Positions 34,425 to 43,694 are shown, numbered from the stretch's first letter. The stretch: DNA of 64,000 bases from Cognatundibacterium oligocarboniphilum (GCF_013377855.1 NZ_JABXYJ010000006.1:226377-290376), one strand, 5' to 3'. A program made the numbers and translations. Notes: a model not told the origin generated them from the sequence alone.

Positions 34425-35036
34425 TTATTTCTTGTCGGTGGGGAGATGTTCGGGAGCCACCACGCCCATGGAGACGATATATTTCAGTGCCGCATCGACA
34501 CTCATATCCAGTTCAATGGCGTCTTTTTTCGGCACCATCAGGAAAAAACCGGACGTCGGGTTCGGCGTTGTCGGTACATAAACACTCACATAGTCACCCT
34601 GCAGGTGATTCACAACATCGCCACCCGGCACGCCGGTCAGGAAACCGATCGACCATGAGCCCTGGCGCGGATACTCGATCAGCACGGCCTTGCGAAATGC
34701 ATTGCCGGATGACGAGAACAAGGTATCCGATACCTGTTTCACACTCGAATAAATCGAATTCACAATCGGGATGCGGTTCAGCAGACCTTCCCATGCTTTC
34801 ACCACATAATTGCCAACGAAATTTCTGGTCAGCAAACCTGTGACAAAAATAATCAGCACAGTCAGCACGGCGCCCAAACCCGGCACCCGGAAACCGAACA
34901 CCGCTTCCGGCCGCCATTGCTCAGGAAGCAGCAGCAGGGACTGATCCATGGTGCTGATGATGGCGTGCAGAACCCAGAACGTGATCGCCAGCGGAACCAG
35001 GATCAGCAGGCCGGTAATAAAATATTTTCTCAGCAT
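34425..35036 (-). CDS. DUF502 family membrane protein
   Basis: A 203-residue protein with two hydrophobic segments (about residues 3-28 and 48-72), then RIPIVNSIYSSVKQVSDTLFS, a phrase typical of DUF502, and GDYVSVYVPTTPNPTSGFF. The function is unknown. It lies between fmdB and aspS as in most Burkholderiales, which suggests conserved co-expression; 39 bp separate it from fmdB and 67 bp from aspS. Confidence 0.87.
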   Translation of the reverse strand: MLRKYFITGLLILVPLAITFWVLHAIISTMDQSLLLLPEQWRPEAVFGFRVPGLGAVLTVLIIFVTGLLTRNFVGNYVVKAWEGLLNRIPIVNSIYSSVKQVSDTLFSSSGNAFRKAVLIEYPRQGSWSIGFLTGVPGGDVVNHLQGDYVSVYVPTTPNPTSGFFLMVPKKDAIELDMSVDAALKYIVSMGVVAPEHLPTDKK

Positions 35037-35075
35037 GGTCAGTGAAAAACGTGAAGACGACTGGTTAAGGGAAAA

Positions 35076-35369
35076 TCAGGCAGAGGCTGTTTCGCCCGCC
35101 GCCGGAGCCGGTGCTGCGGTTTCCGTCGCAGCAGTACCGGCATCCTGCGCCGCAGCAGGCGCTGACGTGCCGGCAGCGCCGCCCGAACCGCCACGGAAAT
35201 CGGTGACATACCAGCCAGAACCTTTAAGTTGGAAACCGGCTGCAGTAACCTGTTTTTTAAACGCAGCCTTACCGCACGCAGGACAATCATTCAGCGGCGC
35301 GTCGGAAATTTTTTGCAGGACATCTTTTGCAAAACCACATTCTTCACAACGATAAGCGTAAATCGGCAT
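35076..35369 (-). CDS. FmdB-family zinc-ribbon protein
   Basis: A 97-residue protein beginning MPIYAYRCEECGFAKDV with a second pair CPACGK, so four Cys form a zinc ribbon. GFQLKGSGWYVTDFRG is the conserved FmdB segment. The C-terminal 35 residues are low-complexity A, P, T and G. The role is unknown; the name comes from a putative regulator of methylotroph amidase genes. Confidence 0.88.
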   Translation of the reverse strand: MPIYAYRCEECGFAKDVLQKISDAPLNDCPACGKAAFKKQVTAAGFQLKGSGWYVTDFRGGSGGAAGTSAPAAAQDAGTAATETAAPAPAAGETASA

Positions 35370-35448
35370 ACTCTTGCCCCAAAAAACTGATAAAACCCTG
35401 AATTATAAAGGTTTTCAGCAAGAATTTGCGCATTGCGTCAAGAAGAGC

Positions 35449-36873
35449 TCAGATTGCCGCCTTACCCTGTGATACCTGAGGCAATAATGAACCCAATACC
35501 ATGCCGACCATACTCATGAGCACCCCTACCAGCTGAGGTGGCCAGAATCCTTCCGGCGCAGTGATTTCCAGCGCTACCCAGCAGCCGATACCCAGAAGAA
35601 TCGAAACCAGCCCACCCTGCGCAGTGGCAGGTTTCCAGTACAAGCCGAACGCCAGTGGAACAAAGGCCGCCACCAGCGTGACCTTATAGGCATTTTCTAC
35701 CATTTTGTAAATGCTGGATTCGGTATTCATGGCAAACAGGGTCACTACTGCCGTAAATGCCAGCACGACAATGCGCATCATCAGCAGGAATTGCTTATCG
35801 TTCTGTCTGGGGAAAAACGGCTTCAGGATGTTTTCGGAAAATGTGACGGAAGGCGCCAGCAAAGTCGCACTGGCACAGCTTTTAATCGCCGACAACAACG
35901 CACCGAAAAACATTACCTGCGCCAGCATCGGCACTTTGGTCATGATCAGGGTCGGCAGAATCAGTTGCGAATCCTTATCGATCAGACTGGCGACCATGCC
36001 GGGATCAATCAGTGTTGCCGAATACGCCAGAAACATGGGAATAAACGCAAAGCAAAAATACAGAACACCGCCCAGAATCGAGGCGCGGCCGGCGATCGCT
36101 TCATTTTTTGAAGAGGCGACCCGCTGAAAAACGTCCTGCTGAGGGATGGACCCCAGCATCATCGTGATCCAGGCGGCAAAAAACCATAGTGTCTCCCGGG
36201 CTGTCGGCGCGGGCCAGAATTCAAATTTGCCTGCGCTTGCCGCATGTTCGATCACCATGCCGGCGCCGCCGACCATGCCCGACACTTCCCAACCGATATA
36301 CATCATACCCACCACAATAATGATCATCTGCAGGAAATCAGTGATCGCCACTGACCACATACCACCCATCAGGGTGTAGATGAGCACGCTGGCAGCACCA
36401 ATCATCATGCCGGTATTCATCGTGATGTAGCCGCCGGAGACGACATTAAACACCAGTCCAAGCGCCTTGATCTGGGCTGCAACCCAGCCCAGATAGGAAA
36501 TCACGATGCACAGGGTGACCAGAATTTCGACGATGCGACCAAATTTGTTGCGATAATAATCACCAATGGTCAGCAAATTCATCCGGTACAAAGGTTTGGC
36601 GAAAAACAGCCCCACCATGACCAGGCACAGTGACGACCCGAAAGGATCAGCCACCACCCCCCTGAGTCCTTCTTTGACAAAAGTTGAGGAAATTCCGAGT
36701 ACCGCTTCTGAGCCGAACCAAGTGGCAAACACCGTCGCCGTCACGACATACATCGGCAATGAGCGTCCTGCAACGGCGAAATCCCTGGAGTTACTGACAT
36801 AGCGGGCTGCATACAAGCCGATACCTACAGAAATAACCCAATACAGAATAACGAACCAGATAAGTGTATTCAT
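35449..36873 (-). CDS. Sodium:solute symporter (SSS family)
   Basis: A 474-residue protein with about 13 membrane segments. Family marks: FAVAGRSLPMYVVTATVFATWFGSEAVLG early (parts VAGRSLPMYV and ATWFGSEAVLG), QMIIIVVGM, and SSIPQQDVFQRVASSKNEAIAGRAS-like region (seen as SIPQQDVFQRV), which is well conserved in Na+/solute carriers. The solute cannot be told. A promoter-plus-hairpin arrangement lies just upstream (36909-36941). Confidence 0.85.
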   Translation of the reverse strand: MNTLIWFVILYWVISVGIGLYAARYVSNSRDFAVAGRSLPMYVVTATVFATWFGSEAVLGISSTFVKEGLRGVVADPFGSSLCLVMVGLFFAKPLYRMNLLTIGDYYRNKFGRIVEILVTLCIVISYLGWVAAQIKALGLVFNVVSGGYITMNTGMMIGAASVLIYTLMGGMWSVAITDFLQMIIIVVGMMYIGWEVSGMVGGAGMVIEHAASAGKFEFWPAPTARETLWFFAAWITMMLGSIPQQDVFQRVASSKNEAIAGRASILGGVLYFCFAFIPMFLAYSATLIDPGMVASLIDKDSQLILPTLIMTKVPMLAQVMFFGALLSAIKSCASATLLAPSVTFSENILKPFFPRQNDKQFLLMMRIVVLAFTAVVTLFAMNTESSIYKMVENAYKVTLVAAFVPLAFGLYWKPATAQGGLVSILLGIGCWVALEITAPEGFWPPQLVGVLMSMVGMVLGSLLPQVSQGKAAI

Positions 36874-36908
36874 GAAGATGCTTGTACAAGGATGTCAATC
36901 ATGTCAAT

Positions 36909-36941
36909 AAAAAAACCCGCTAATTTTCTGCGGGCATTATA
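36909..36941 (-). promoter_or_regulatory. -10 box followed by a hairpin and T-run at the 5' end of the symporter mRNA
   Basis: On the minus strand TATAAT (36941-36936) is followed at once by GCCCGC, a 9-nt loop and GCGGG, then seven T (36915-36909), 36 nt before the symporter ATG. If transcription starts from this box, the hairpin is at the very 5' end of the mRNA. If transcription comes from further upstream, it could act as an attenuator. Confidence 0.4.
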
Positions 36942-37203
36942 TAGACAATCTACCGTGAATATGCACCGTTCAGATAGAGAAATCCATCGGAAAAAGCGGT
37001 TTCACAGTGATTTTAGCTATCCGGCAATCCCGATGCAGGCGTCGAGCCGGATGACGTTCCAAGAGGTCCGTGTCATCACTGCGTCATTCAGTCCGATTAT
37101 GATTTGCGACAGACATGTGAGCGTCTCCCGGATGAAAAATCCTTTTAAGCAGCCTGCGGGCTGCTTTTTTTTCGGAAAACCGCCATGCAATCATGGTAAA
37201 AAA
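36942..37203. other. Intergenic region between the symporter and LysR genes, with a plus-strand terminator
   Basis: No supported gene. AAGCAGCC-TGCG-GGCTGCTT at 37147-37166 followed by eight T (37165-37172) is an intrinsic terminator that works on the plus strand, but no plus-strand gene precedes it. Upstream symmetry such as GATGAAAAATCC/GGATGAC is weak. A small plus-strand RNA ending at 37172 is possible. Confidence 0.35.
37147..37172 (+). terminator. Intrinsic terminator without an obvious upstream gene
   Basis: An 8-bp GC-rich stem and eight T on the plus strand. On the minus strand, after the LysR stop at 37204, the same stem is followed only by TTAAAAGG, so it is weaker for LysR. Confidence 0.6.
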
Positions 37204-38133
37204 TCAGACATTCTGCTGCCAGATATCCTGTTCCGGATGTGGAAAACGGGCAGCGATAAAGTCAACGAAGCTGCGCACTTTCGCAGAAAGCTGGCGCCGG
37301 CTCGGATATACCATGGAAATAGATACCGTGCCGAAGCAATGTCCAGGAAACAGACGAATCAGCCGTCCCTGCTCAATATCATCCCCCTGCTGAAATGAAG
37401 TGCGCAATACCAGCCCCATTCCAGCCAGAGCGCAGACACGCAGCACATCGGCATTATTCGATATCAGACTGCTTTGTATCGGGATCTGGCGCATGGCAGA
37501 CGGATCCTGACAGCGCTCGCGCACAAGCCAGTGATCACGCAAAAATTCATAACTGAAATTCAGACAACGGTGCTGAGTTATATCGTCCGGCGTCGCCGGG
37601 GTACCATATTTTTCCAGATAGGCCGGAGCAGCGCAGACCAGCACTTCAGATGTCGCCAGCTTGCGTGAAATCATATTGGCATCGACTTTTTGCAGATTCA
37701 GAAAAAAGCCGACATCGATCCCCTCCTCCACCAGATCAATATGGCGATCTGTGATTTTGATATCCAGAACCACATCCGGAAACTCCCTGGCAAATTCAGG
37801 CAGCAGCGGCGCCAGCTGCGCTTTGCCAAAATGCGGCACGGAATACAGTCGCAGCGTCCCGCCCGGCTTTCTGGACGCATACGAGGCAATTGCTTCGGCA
37901 TCATCAATGTCAGCCAGAATCTGGCGTACCCGTTCCAGATACACATGCCCGGTTTCCGTCAGTGACAAGCGCCGCGTTGAGCGGTTCAGTAACCGGGTTC
38001 CCAGATGATTTTCAAGGTCTGCAATATAGCGCGTCACTACCGCATTCGACATTTCCAGCGCCTGGCCCGCACGGGCAAAACTACCGAGTTCGACCACTTT
38101 TGAAAAAAGCCGCATTGATTGCAATCTGTCCAT
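37204..38133 (-). CDS. LysR-family transcriptional regulator
   Basis: A 309-residue regulator: helix-turn-helix in residues 1-60 (MDRLQSMRLFSKVVELGSFA..., with AGQALEMSNAVVTRYIADLE and LNRSTRRLSLTETG), then a periplasmic-binding-like effector domain (GTLRLYSVPHFGKAQLAPLLPEF and so on). AAAGGACTTGAAA precedes the ATG at 38133. It resembles the large group close to DsdC/TrpI-like 'one-gene' regulators with the RLLNRSTRR phrase. It is divergent from the DUF4148 gene, 262 bp away; no target is evident. Confidence 0.88.
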   Translation of the reverse strand: MDRLQSMRLFSKVVELGSFARAGQALEMSNAVVTRYIADLENHLGTRLLNRSTRRLSLTETGHVYLERVRQILADIDDAEAIASYASRKPGGTLRLYSVPHFGKAQLAPLLPEFAREFPDVVLDIKITDRHIDLVEEGIDVGFFLNLQKVDANMISRKLATSEVLVCAAPAYLEKYGTPATPDDITQHRCLNFSYEFLRDHWLVRERCQDPSAMRQIPIQSSLISNNADVLRVCALAGMGLVLRTSFQQGDDIEQGRLIRLFPGHCFGTVSISMVYPSRRQLSAKVRSFVDFIAARFPHPEQDIWQQNV

Positions 38134-38395
38134 TTTCAAGTCCTTTATTATTCCCGATTCAGCAATAGCATATTCTCAATAAGCTACTTTATTGCTTAAA
38201 TAGGAAAGCCTACACTGCTTTCATCGGTTTAAGGCGACGTCTGACTGGATGAAGCCCGGATACACCGAACTGCCGCAAATTCTGCAACGACGTTGTTGCA
38301 GTCATTATCGGAAGTGCGCACCACTTCTCATAATGATTGAAAACGGCGCCTGCATGGCAGTCTCTATAGATAGATTCATACAGACAGGAATTATC

Positions 38396-38686
38396 ATGAC
38401 ACTCAAAAAAATCATACTGGCATCCACCCTGATCGCTTTTGGCAGCAACGCTGCAATTGCTGCCGAAACATCGGCTTCCGCGGCTAAAACCCGTGCGGAA
38501 GTCATTGCAGAACTGGTACAGGCACGCGCTGATGGTGAAGAAATTGGTAGCGAAAGCTTCATCTGGTATCCGGCGCAAAAAGCTGCCCGCGCCAAAGCCA
38601 ATGAAGAAGTCCGGCTGACCGCAGCAAAAGCTGGTGCGGACAATAAAGTAACTGTAGTGAATATGCAGAAAACTCAGCAGAACTGA
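38396..38686 (+). CDS. DUF4148 family secreted small protein
   Basis: A 96-residue protein with a signal peptide (MTLKKIILASTLIAFGSNAA, cleavage near IAAET). The mature part is highly charged and has RAEVIAELVQARADGE and a short YPAQKAARA segment, the pattern of DUF4148 proteins, which are common and often multi-copy in Burkholderiales; function unknown. ACAGGAATTATC precedes the ATG. It ends at a strong terminator. Confidence 0.8.
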   Translation: MTLKKIILASTLIAFGSNAAIAAETSASAAKTRAEVIAELVQARADGEEIGSESFIWYPAQKAARAKANEEVRLTAAKAGADNKVTVVNMQKTQQN

Positions 38687-38708
38687 TCTCTGCCAATAGC
38701 TTCACCAA

Positions 38709-38744
38709 TACAAAAAGCGCATCCACCGTGGGTGCGCTTTTTGT
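38709..38744 (+). terminator. Intrinsic terminator after the DUF4148 gene
   Basis: TACAAAAAGCGCATCCA and TGGGTGCGCTTTTTGTA pair with one G-U; loop CCG or so. T-run on both strands, so it may also serve minus transcripts of the LprI-like gene region. Confidence 0.85.
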
Positions 38745-38840
38745 ATTTCAGAAGGACAGACTCACATCTGCCCCTCTCAGTAATTGTGTTTAGTTCTAAA
38801 TATTGCCACTTCAGACGTCGATTCTACATTACAACTAAAA

Positions 38841-39275
38841 TTAATCTTGTATTTGAGGATTAGGTAATACGGGTGGAGTAGAGTCAAAATAAGTAAGATA
38901 ACTCTTCCATACTTCGTAAATGCGTTCATCGTATAAACGTATTGTACATTCGGCAGATTCTCGATAGCGGGCGCTTCCATTTTGGCGACTGTAAATGTAG
39001 CCACAATGTTTACTTACGTATGTTTCCCAAATTTTCTGTGTTTCAATTAGCTCATCATCGTTACCATAATCTTTCTTTTCCTGTATTTTTGCAGTGGATA
39101 GATATTTTTGAAGTTTTTCCGCTTTTTTTCCGATTTGAGCAGATAAGCAATTTGTATCTTCTATAGTGTTTTTGGAATTTGGACACAGTAAATTACTTTG
39201 AGTTGCTAATGCGATACTGCTTGAAAAAGTAAAATATACAACAGCTATGAGTTTTGAGAATTTCAAGTTTTTCAT
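38841..39275 (-). CDS. LprI/DUF1311-like secreted protein in AT-rich DNA
   Basis: A 144-residue protein with signal peptide (MKNLKFSKLIAVVYF then SSIALATQS). The mature part has five Cys and the DUF1311/LprI pattern (EDTNCLSAQIGK, later QKIWETYVSKHCGY and YRESAECTIRLYDERI). Such proteins are often called lysozyme inhibitors, but most are uncharacterised. The gene and its flanks are much richer in A and T than the rest of the window, with codons such as AAA, ATT and TTT. No good Shine-Dalgarno is visible. It was probably acquired from a low-GC donor. Confidence 0.65.
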   Translation of the reverse strand: MKNLKFSKLIAVVYFTFSSSIALATQSNLLCPNSKNTIEDTNCLSAQIGKKAEKLQKYLSTAKIQEKKDYGNDDELIETQKIWETYVSKHCGYIYSRQNGSARYRESAECTIRLYDERIYEVWKSYLTYFDSTPPVLPNPQIQD

Positions 39276-39553
39276 TTTTAAATAGAAATATTTGTTTAAA
39301 AATTTTATTAAATCCAAGCTTATCTTTAACGCATAGCAGCTTCTTTCTGATGCTGTACCGGCTGACATATCAGGCCAGACTGGCACACATGCACAGCATT
39401 ATTGCCGCTTATGGCTGGTATCAGTCCTATTCAAAGGAACCGCTACCGATCGACCGACTTGGTGCCCGCTTTTAAGCGTTTTCAGACCGCCTGACGACAT
39501 CGCCATGCACAATTTTTTGATGCGATCTGTCTGTTATATCGAAGGAAAACAGA

Positions 39554-39883
39554 ATGCAATTTACTGAAATTTTAGCCACCCTGCCTGCCATCGATCATAT
39601 TGCTGCGCTGGAATTATCGAACAATGCAGGGCTTGTCGCTCGTTTGGAAAACAAGCCAGGCACCGCAGGTAGTGTGCGCGTCTATCATGCACTGACACAG
39701 GAATTTGGCAAGATTCATGCTGCAGCGGCGACCAAGGGGCTGGCATTGTATGCGGAACATACGGCGGATGCCAAAACATTCCCGGGCAAGCATCCGAATA
39801 TCGACCGCCTGCTGGCATTGAGCACCAGCACATCAGCGAATGCGGATAGTCAATCATTGACCGTCAGACTGATTACACGATAG
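39554..39883 (+). CDS. DUF2322-like protein
   Basis: A 109-residue protein preceded by CGAAGGAAAACAGA. It has LPAIDHIAALELSNNAG, ARLENKPGTAGSVRVYHAL and GKHPNIDRLLAL, which I match from memory to DUF2322; no function is known. It has no signal peptide or membrane segment. A stand-alone gene between the AT-rich LprI-like gene and the DUF885 peptidase gene. Confidence 0.6.
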   Translation: MQFTEILATLPAIDHIAALELSNNAGLVARLENKPGTAGSVRVYHALTQEFGKIHAAAATKGLALYAEHTADAKTFPGKHPNIDRLLALSTSTSANADSQSLTVRLITR

Positions 39884-40066
39884 CTCTGCAGTATAGCAAT
39901 TCAGCGTAGATATCTGACAACTCTGGCAGAGTTGCGCCGAGTGTTTCCATATCATTTTTTTCGCCTCATGTTGATAATTCAGCGCTTCAAAACAGAAAAA
40001 TATTCTCTGCGCACGACCAGAATCATTTCCCCTGTTTTGCCGCCAGACCTGCCTATTCCGACAGCA

Positions 40067-41287
40067 TCAGAGCAGCATCATCGATGCACTTTTCGGGTAC
40101 CTCAACAGATCAGTCAGCACCTGCCAGCGTAAATCCTGATTTGTTTTTCCTGCGCGTTTTTCTATATAAGCCTGCACGACATCCTGACCAAGGTTGTAGT
40201 TGATCACATACGAGCGCAGATGTTCGATAAAACGCAGACGCTGTGCCGAACGGTCGGCATCAGACAGGTTATATTTCATCAACATAGCAATCGCTGCATC
40301 ACGCCCTATATCGCCATCGAGATATTGCTTTGCCACCATATTGCCGGCATAAGACAGCTTTTGCAGCACCGCCTGTATCTGATAATAGCGGTCGGCTTTG
40401 GCAGGATCAATGTCGGCCAGCGGGAACAGGACTTCCTTTTCAAACTGCATGCGCTCTGCATGTGGGAATGCGACCTCAATACCATAATTGGCGCTGCCCT
40501 CAGCCAGAAATGACATCGGTGAATACAGTGGATAAATCGCATATTCAATCCAGCCTTTTTCTTTGACCAACCCGTTCTCGATGAGCACATTAAAAACATG
40601 GTGACCGGGATAAGCTTCATGACTCGCGAGGTCGATTGCCCGGCTGATGAACATCGGGAAATCCGTGTTGACTTCGATCAGGCTGTGGCTGTTGCCTTTG
40701 TACCAGTTATATGCACTCCAGACTTTATTGCTGACATAGGCGACCTGAAAACTTTCATTCTCAGGTAAGGTGATATAGCGCCGGGTGCGGCGACGGGCTT
40801 CATTGATGGCGGCGGTGAAAACAGCGTCGAGCTTATCGCGTGGAATTTCAAAAGCTTTGTTGTAGATCGACAGGCTTGCATTCAGATCGCTGTCTCGCAT
40901 TTCTGCAGGCAACAGATTTGCCAGTTCAGCGAGCGTGATGTCGAGATCAGCCGGTGTCACAACAGGCGACACGGCGTCATATAAAGCCAGTGACTCCTCA
41001 TCAAACGGTAAGCGATGTCCGGCCAAGTGTGCAATGAAAGTGCGGGCAGCTTGCAGCTGTTTGATTAAAAAAACCTGTCGCTCTGCCTGCTCTGCCGGAG
41101 GTTGCGTCAGATGTTCTGCCTGCTGCACCAGAACATTGGCGATATCCTGCAATTCCGGCAACGGCAACAACTGCGCCTCGTCCTGCCAGGCCGCGGGGCC
41201 GATATAGGCGTCCACATAATCAGGGTCATGCTTTCCGACGGCCAGCACCAGACGGACATACGCTTCCGCAATCTCATTCAACCCCAT
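40067..41287 (-). CDS. DUF885-type metallopeptidase-like protein
   Basis: A 406-residue soluble protein. A zinc-binding motif SHEAYPGHHVFN (about residue 235) is the HExxxGH form found in the DUF885 family, and EGSANYGIE about 45 residues later supplies a third ligand Glu. There is no signal peptide, so it is probably cytoplasmic. The ATG at 41287 follows AAAGGTGAAT; a GTG two codons earlier is the alternative. Substrate unknown. Confidence 0.7.
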   Translation of the reverse strand: MGLNEIAEAYVRLVLAVGKHDPDYVDAYIGPAAWQDEAQLLPLPELQDIANVLVQQAEHLTQPPAEQAERQVFLIKQLQAARTFIAHLAGHRLPFDEESLALYDAVSPVVTPADLDITLAELANLLPAEMRDSDLNASLSIYNKAFEIPRDKLDAVFTAAINEARRRTRRYITLPENESFQVAYVSNKVWSAYNWYKGNSHSLIEVNTDFPMFISRAIDLASHEAYPGHHVFNVLIENGLVKEKGWIEYAIYPLYSPMSFLAEGSANYGIEVAFPHAERMQFEKEVLFPLADIDPAKADRYYQIQAVLQKLSYAGNMVAKQYLDGDIGRDAAIAMLMKYNLSDADRSAQRLRFIEHLRSYVINYNLGQDVVQAYIEKRAGKTNQDLRWQVLTDLLRYPKSASMMLL

Positions 41288-41411
41288 ATTCACCTTTCAT
41301 CTTCACAAAACTTGAGCACCGACGCATGTTTGCAAAATAACGCAATCCGGCGTCTAATGTGCATCAATATATCATGCTGTTTTAATAATTATCTTTATAT
41401 TGAGGGAGCAA

Positions 41412-41720
41412 ATGGCTGATGGTCTGATCGCAGGTCGCATATACGGCTATGCGGAAGAGCGCAGCGGTAGTGCCGGCTCCGTGTATGTGACGTGCAAAGT
41501 CAAAGCAGTGACCGATCACGGTGAGACCGTGATTTGCAATGTCATTGCCTTTAACGATCTTGTCAGGAATAGGCTGCTGACATTAACGGATGGCGATAGC
41601 GTCGCGCTGTCCGGTGCGCTGACACCGAAAGTCTGGACGGATAAACAGGGAAAAGTGCGACCCGCGCTCGATATGCTGGCACATGTTATTTTGCATCAGA
41701 TGCGTTCAGGGGAAGAGTAA
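41412..41720 (+). CDS. SSB-like OB-fold protein
   Basis: A 102-residue protein resembling the short single-stranded DNA-binding-like proteins of Burkholderiales: MADGLIAGRIYGYAEER, SVYVTCKVKAVT, CNVIAFND and VALSGALTPKVWTDKQGK (the last strand of an OB fold). It lacks the Gly/Pro-rich C-terminal tail with the DDIPF tip of true SSB. GAGGGAG before the ATG sets the start at 41412. It may bind ssDNA in a minor role. A terminator follows. Confidence 0.72.
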   Translation: MADGLIAGRIYGYAEERSGSAGSVYVTCKVKAVTDHGETVICNVIAFNDLVRNRLLTLTDGDSVALSGALTPKVWTDKQGKVRPALDMLAHVILHQMRSGEE

Positions 41721-41742
41721 ATCTGCATCTGTCCAATAACTG

Positions 41743-41778
41743 AAAAAAAACCTGCAGTATTATCGCTGCAGGTTTTTT
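41743..41778. terminator. Bidirectional intrinsic terminator
   Basis: AAAAAACCTGCAG and CTGCAGGTTTTTT around TATTATCG; A-run left, T-run right. It ends both the SSB-like gene and kup. Confidence 0.9.
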
Positions 41779-41816
41779 CCGTTCGGATATCGCTGAATAA
41801 AATGACAAGGCAATGC

Positions 41817-43694
41817 TCAGATCTCGACCTGAGAGCCCACCTCAATCACACGGTTCGGTGGAATCTGATAATAATCTGCCGCATCGCTGGCGTTGCGTGA
41901 CATCGCCACAAACAGCATTTCGCGCCAGAAAGCCATGCCACTGCCAGGACGGGAGATAATCGTCTGCCGCGAGATAAAGTAGGAAGTTTCCATCGGTTCA
42001 AACTTCAGCCCTTGCGTAGCACATTGTTCCAACACTTTCGGAATGTCCGGCTCATCCTTGAAACCATAGTTCACATCAATCTGATAGCACTGATGGCTGA
42101 GGTCGGTGATCTTGATCCGGTCTGCCATAGGAACCCAGGGAATTTCTTTGTTATGTAAAGTCAGAAATACCACACGGTCATGGATGATTTTGTTGTGCGA
42201 CAGATTATGCAACAAGGCGTGCGGCACCCCATCAGCTTCGCCGCGCAGGAAGATCGCGGTTCCGGCAACCCGGATTGGCAGTGAAATAAACAGGGAAGAC
42301 AGGAAATCCTCCAATGGAATTGCGTGTTTTTTGAGATTTTCAAAGACCAGCTCACGTCCGCGTTTCCAGGTCACCATAACGGTGAACATCGTGATGCCCA
42401 GTACCAGCGGGAACCAGCCGCCATGGATAATTTTAAGGACGTTGGCGGAAAAGAACGCAAAATCAATCGTCAGAAAAAACCCCGTTGCTGCAAAACACAG
42501 CAAAGGATTCAGCTTCCAGCCATAGCGGATGACAAAGAAAGTCAGCAGCGACGTCACCAACATCGTACCAGTCACAGCAATACCGTAAGCAGAGGCCAGA
42601 TTCGAGGAGGAACTGAATCCGACCACGGCTGCAATCACCACCGCCAATTGCAGCCAGTTGACAGCCGGAATATAAATCTGGCCGATCTCATTGGATGAGG
42701 TATGCACGATATTCATACGTGGTAACAGCCCGAGCGATATTGCCTGTTTTGTCATTGAGAACGTGCCGGAAATCGTTGCCTGGGAAGCGATCACCGTCGC
42801 AATGGCGGACAGCACCACCAGCGGGTATACGCTCCATGCACCCAGTTGCTGATAAAACGGATTGCTGACGGCAGCGGGGTTGGTCAGCAGCAATGCCCCC
42901 TGCCCCAGATAATTCAGACCCAAAGCGGGAAATACAATCATGAACCAGGCAACGCGGATCGGCTTGCTACCAAAATGCCCCATGTCTGCATACAATGCCT
43001 CTGCCCCTGTGAAAGCAAGCACCACTGCGCCAAGCGCAAGAAAAGCCAGCCAGCGGTATTCCATCAGAAAATGTACCGCATGCCAGGGATTAAGCGCCCC
43101 GAGAATCACCGGTGAACGAATGATGTTATACAAACCCATTGCAGCCAATGTGAAAAACCAGATCAGCATGATGGGGCCGAACCATTTACCGATGCCGGCA
43201 GTCCCTTTTGACTGCACGGAATACAGGCCAATCAGCACAACCAGTGTGATCGGCACGACATAGGGATTGAATGCGGGAGTCGCAACTTCCAGGCCTTCGA
43301 TGGCAGAAAGCACGGAAATAGCCGGCGTAATCACGCCATCTCCATAAAACAAGGCGGCACCGAATAAACCGAGTATCAACAAAAGAAATTGCCACCGGGA
43401 AGATTTGCCGACGGATTCCAGTGCCAGTGCCGTCAACGCCATGATCCCGCCCTCGCCGCGGTTATCTGCCCGCAGTATCAGGGTCACGTACTTGACGGCA
43501 ACGATGATGAACAGCCCCCATAAAATCAGGGAAACGACACCAAAAATATTCGCCTCAGTTAGCGGAAGCCCGTGTTCCGCGGAAAAAACCTCTTTCATGG
43601 TATAGAGAGGACTGGTACCTATGTCGCCATACACGATACCGATGGCAGCCAGCGTCAGCCCGATCAGGCTGCTTTTTGTATGTTGATTAGCCAA
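41817..43694 (-). CDS. kup: Kup (Trk-D) potassium uptake protein
   Basis: A 625-residue K+/H+ symporter with about 12 membrane segments and a C-terminal cytoplasmic part. Family marks near the N-terminus: GIVYGDIGTSPLYTMKEVF and, later, ALTGAEALYADMGHFG-like region (seen as FTGAEALYADMGHFG). The only reasonable start is a TTG at 43694 (product MANQHTKSS); AGAG is the nearest Shine-Dalgarno. It imports K+ at low pH or osmotic stress in E. coli. The 367 bp upstream (43695-44061) are AT-rich and shared with the next, divergent gene. Confidence 0.93.
   Translation of the reverse strand: MANQHTKSSLIGLTLAAIGIVYGDIGTSPLYTMKEVFSAEHGLPLTEANIFGVVSLILWGLFIIVAVKYVTLILRADNRGEGGIMALTALALESVGKSSRWQFLLLILGLFGAALFYGDGVITPAISVLSAIEGLEVATPAFNPYVVPITLVVLIGLYSVQSKGTAGIGKWFGPIMLIWFFTLAAMGLYNIIRSPVILGALNPWHAVHFLMEYRWLAFLALGAVVLAFTGAEALYADMGHFGSKPIRVAWFMIVFPALGLNYLGQGALLLTNPAAVSNPFYQQLGAWSVYPLVVLSAIATVIASQATISGTFSMTKQAISLGLLPRMNIVHTSSNEIGQIYIPAVNWLQLAVVIAAVVGFSSSSNLASAYGIAVTGTMLVTSLLTFFVIRYGWKLNPLLCFAATGFFLTIDFAFFSANVLKIIHGGWFPLVLGITMFTVMVTWKRGRELVFENLKKHAIPLEDFLSSLFISLPIRVAGTAIFLRGEADGVPHALLHNLSHNKIIHDRVVFLTLHNKEIPWVPMADRIKITDLSHQCYQIDVNYGFKDEPDIPKVLEQCATQGLKFEPMETSYFISRQTIISRPGSGMAFWREMLFVAMSRNASDAADYYQIPPNRVIEVGSQVEI

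Noticed and set aside
36892-37398. Plus-strand 168-codon frame between the symporter and LysR genes
   Set aside because: It runs through two hairpins and into the LysR gene and has no recognisable domain.
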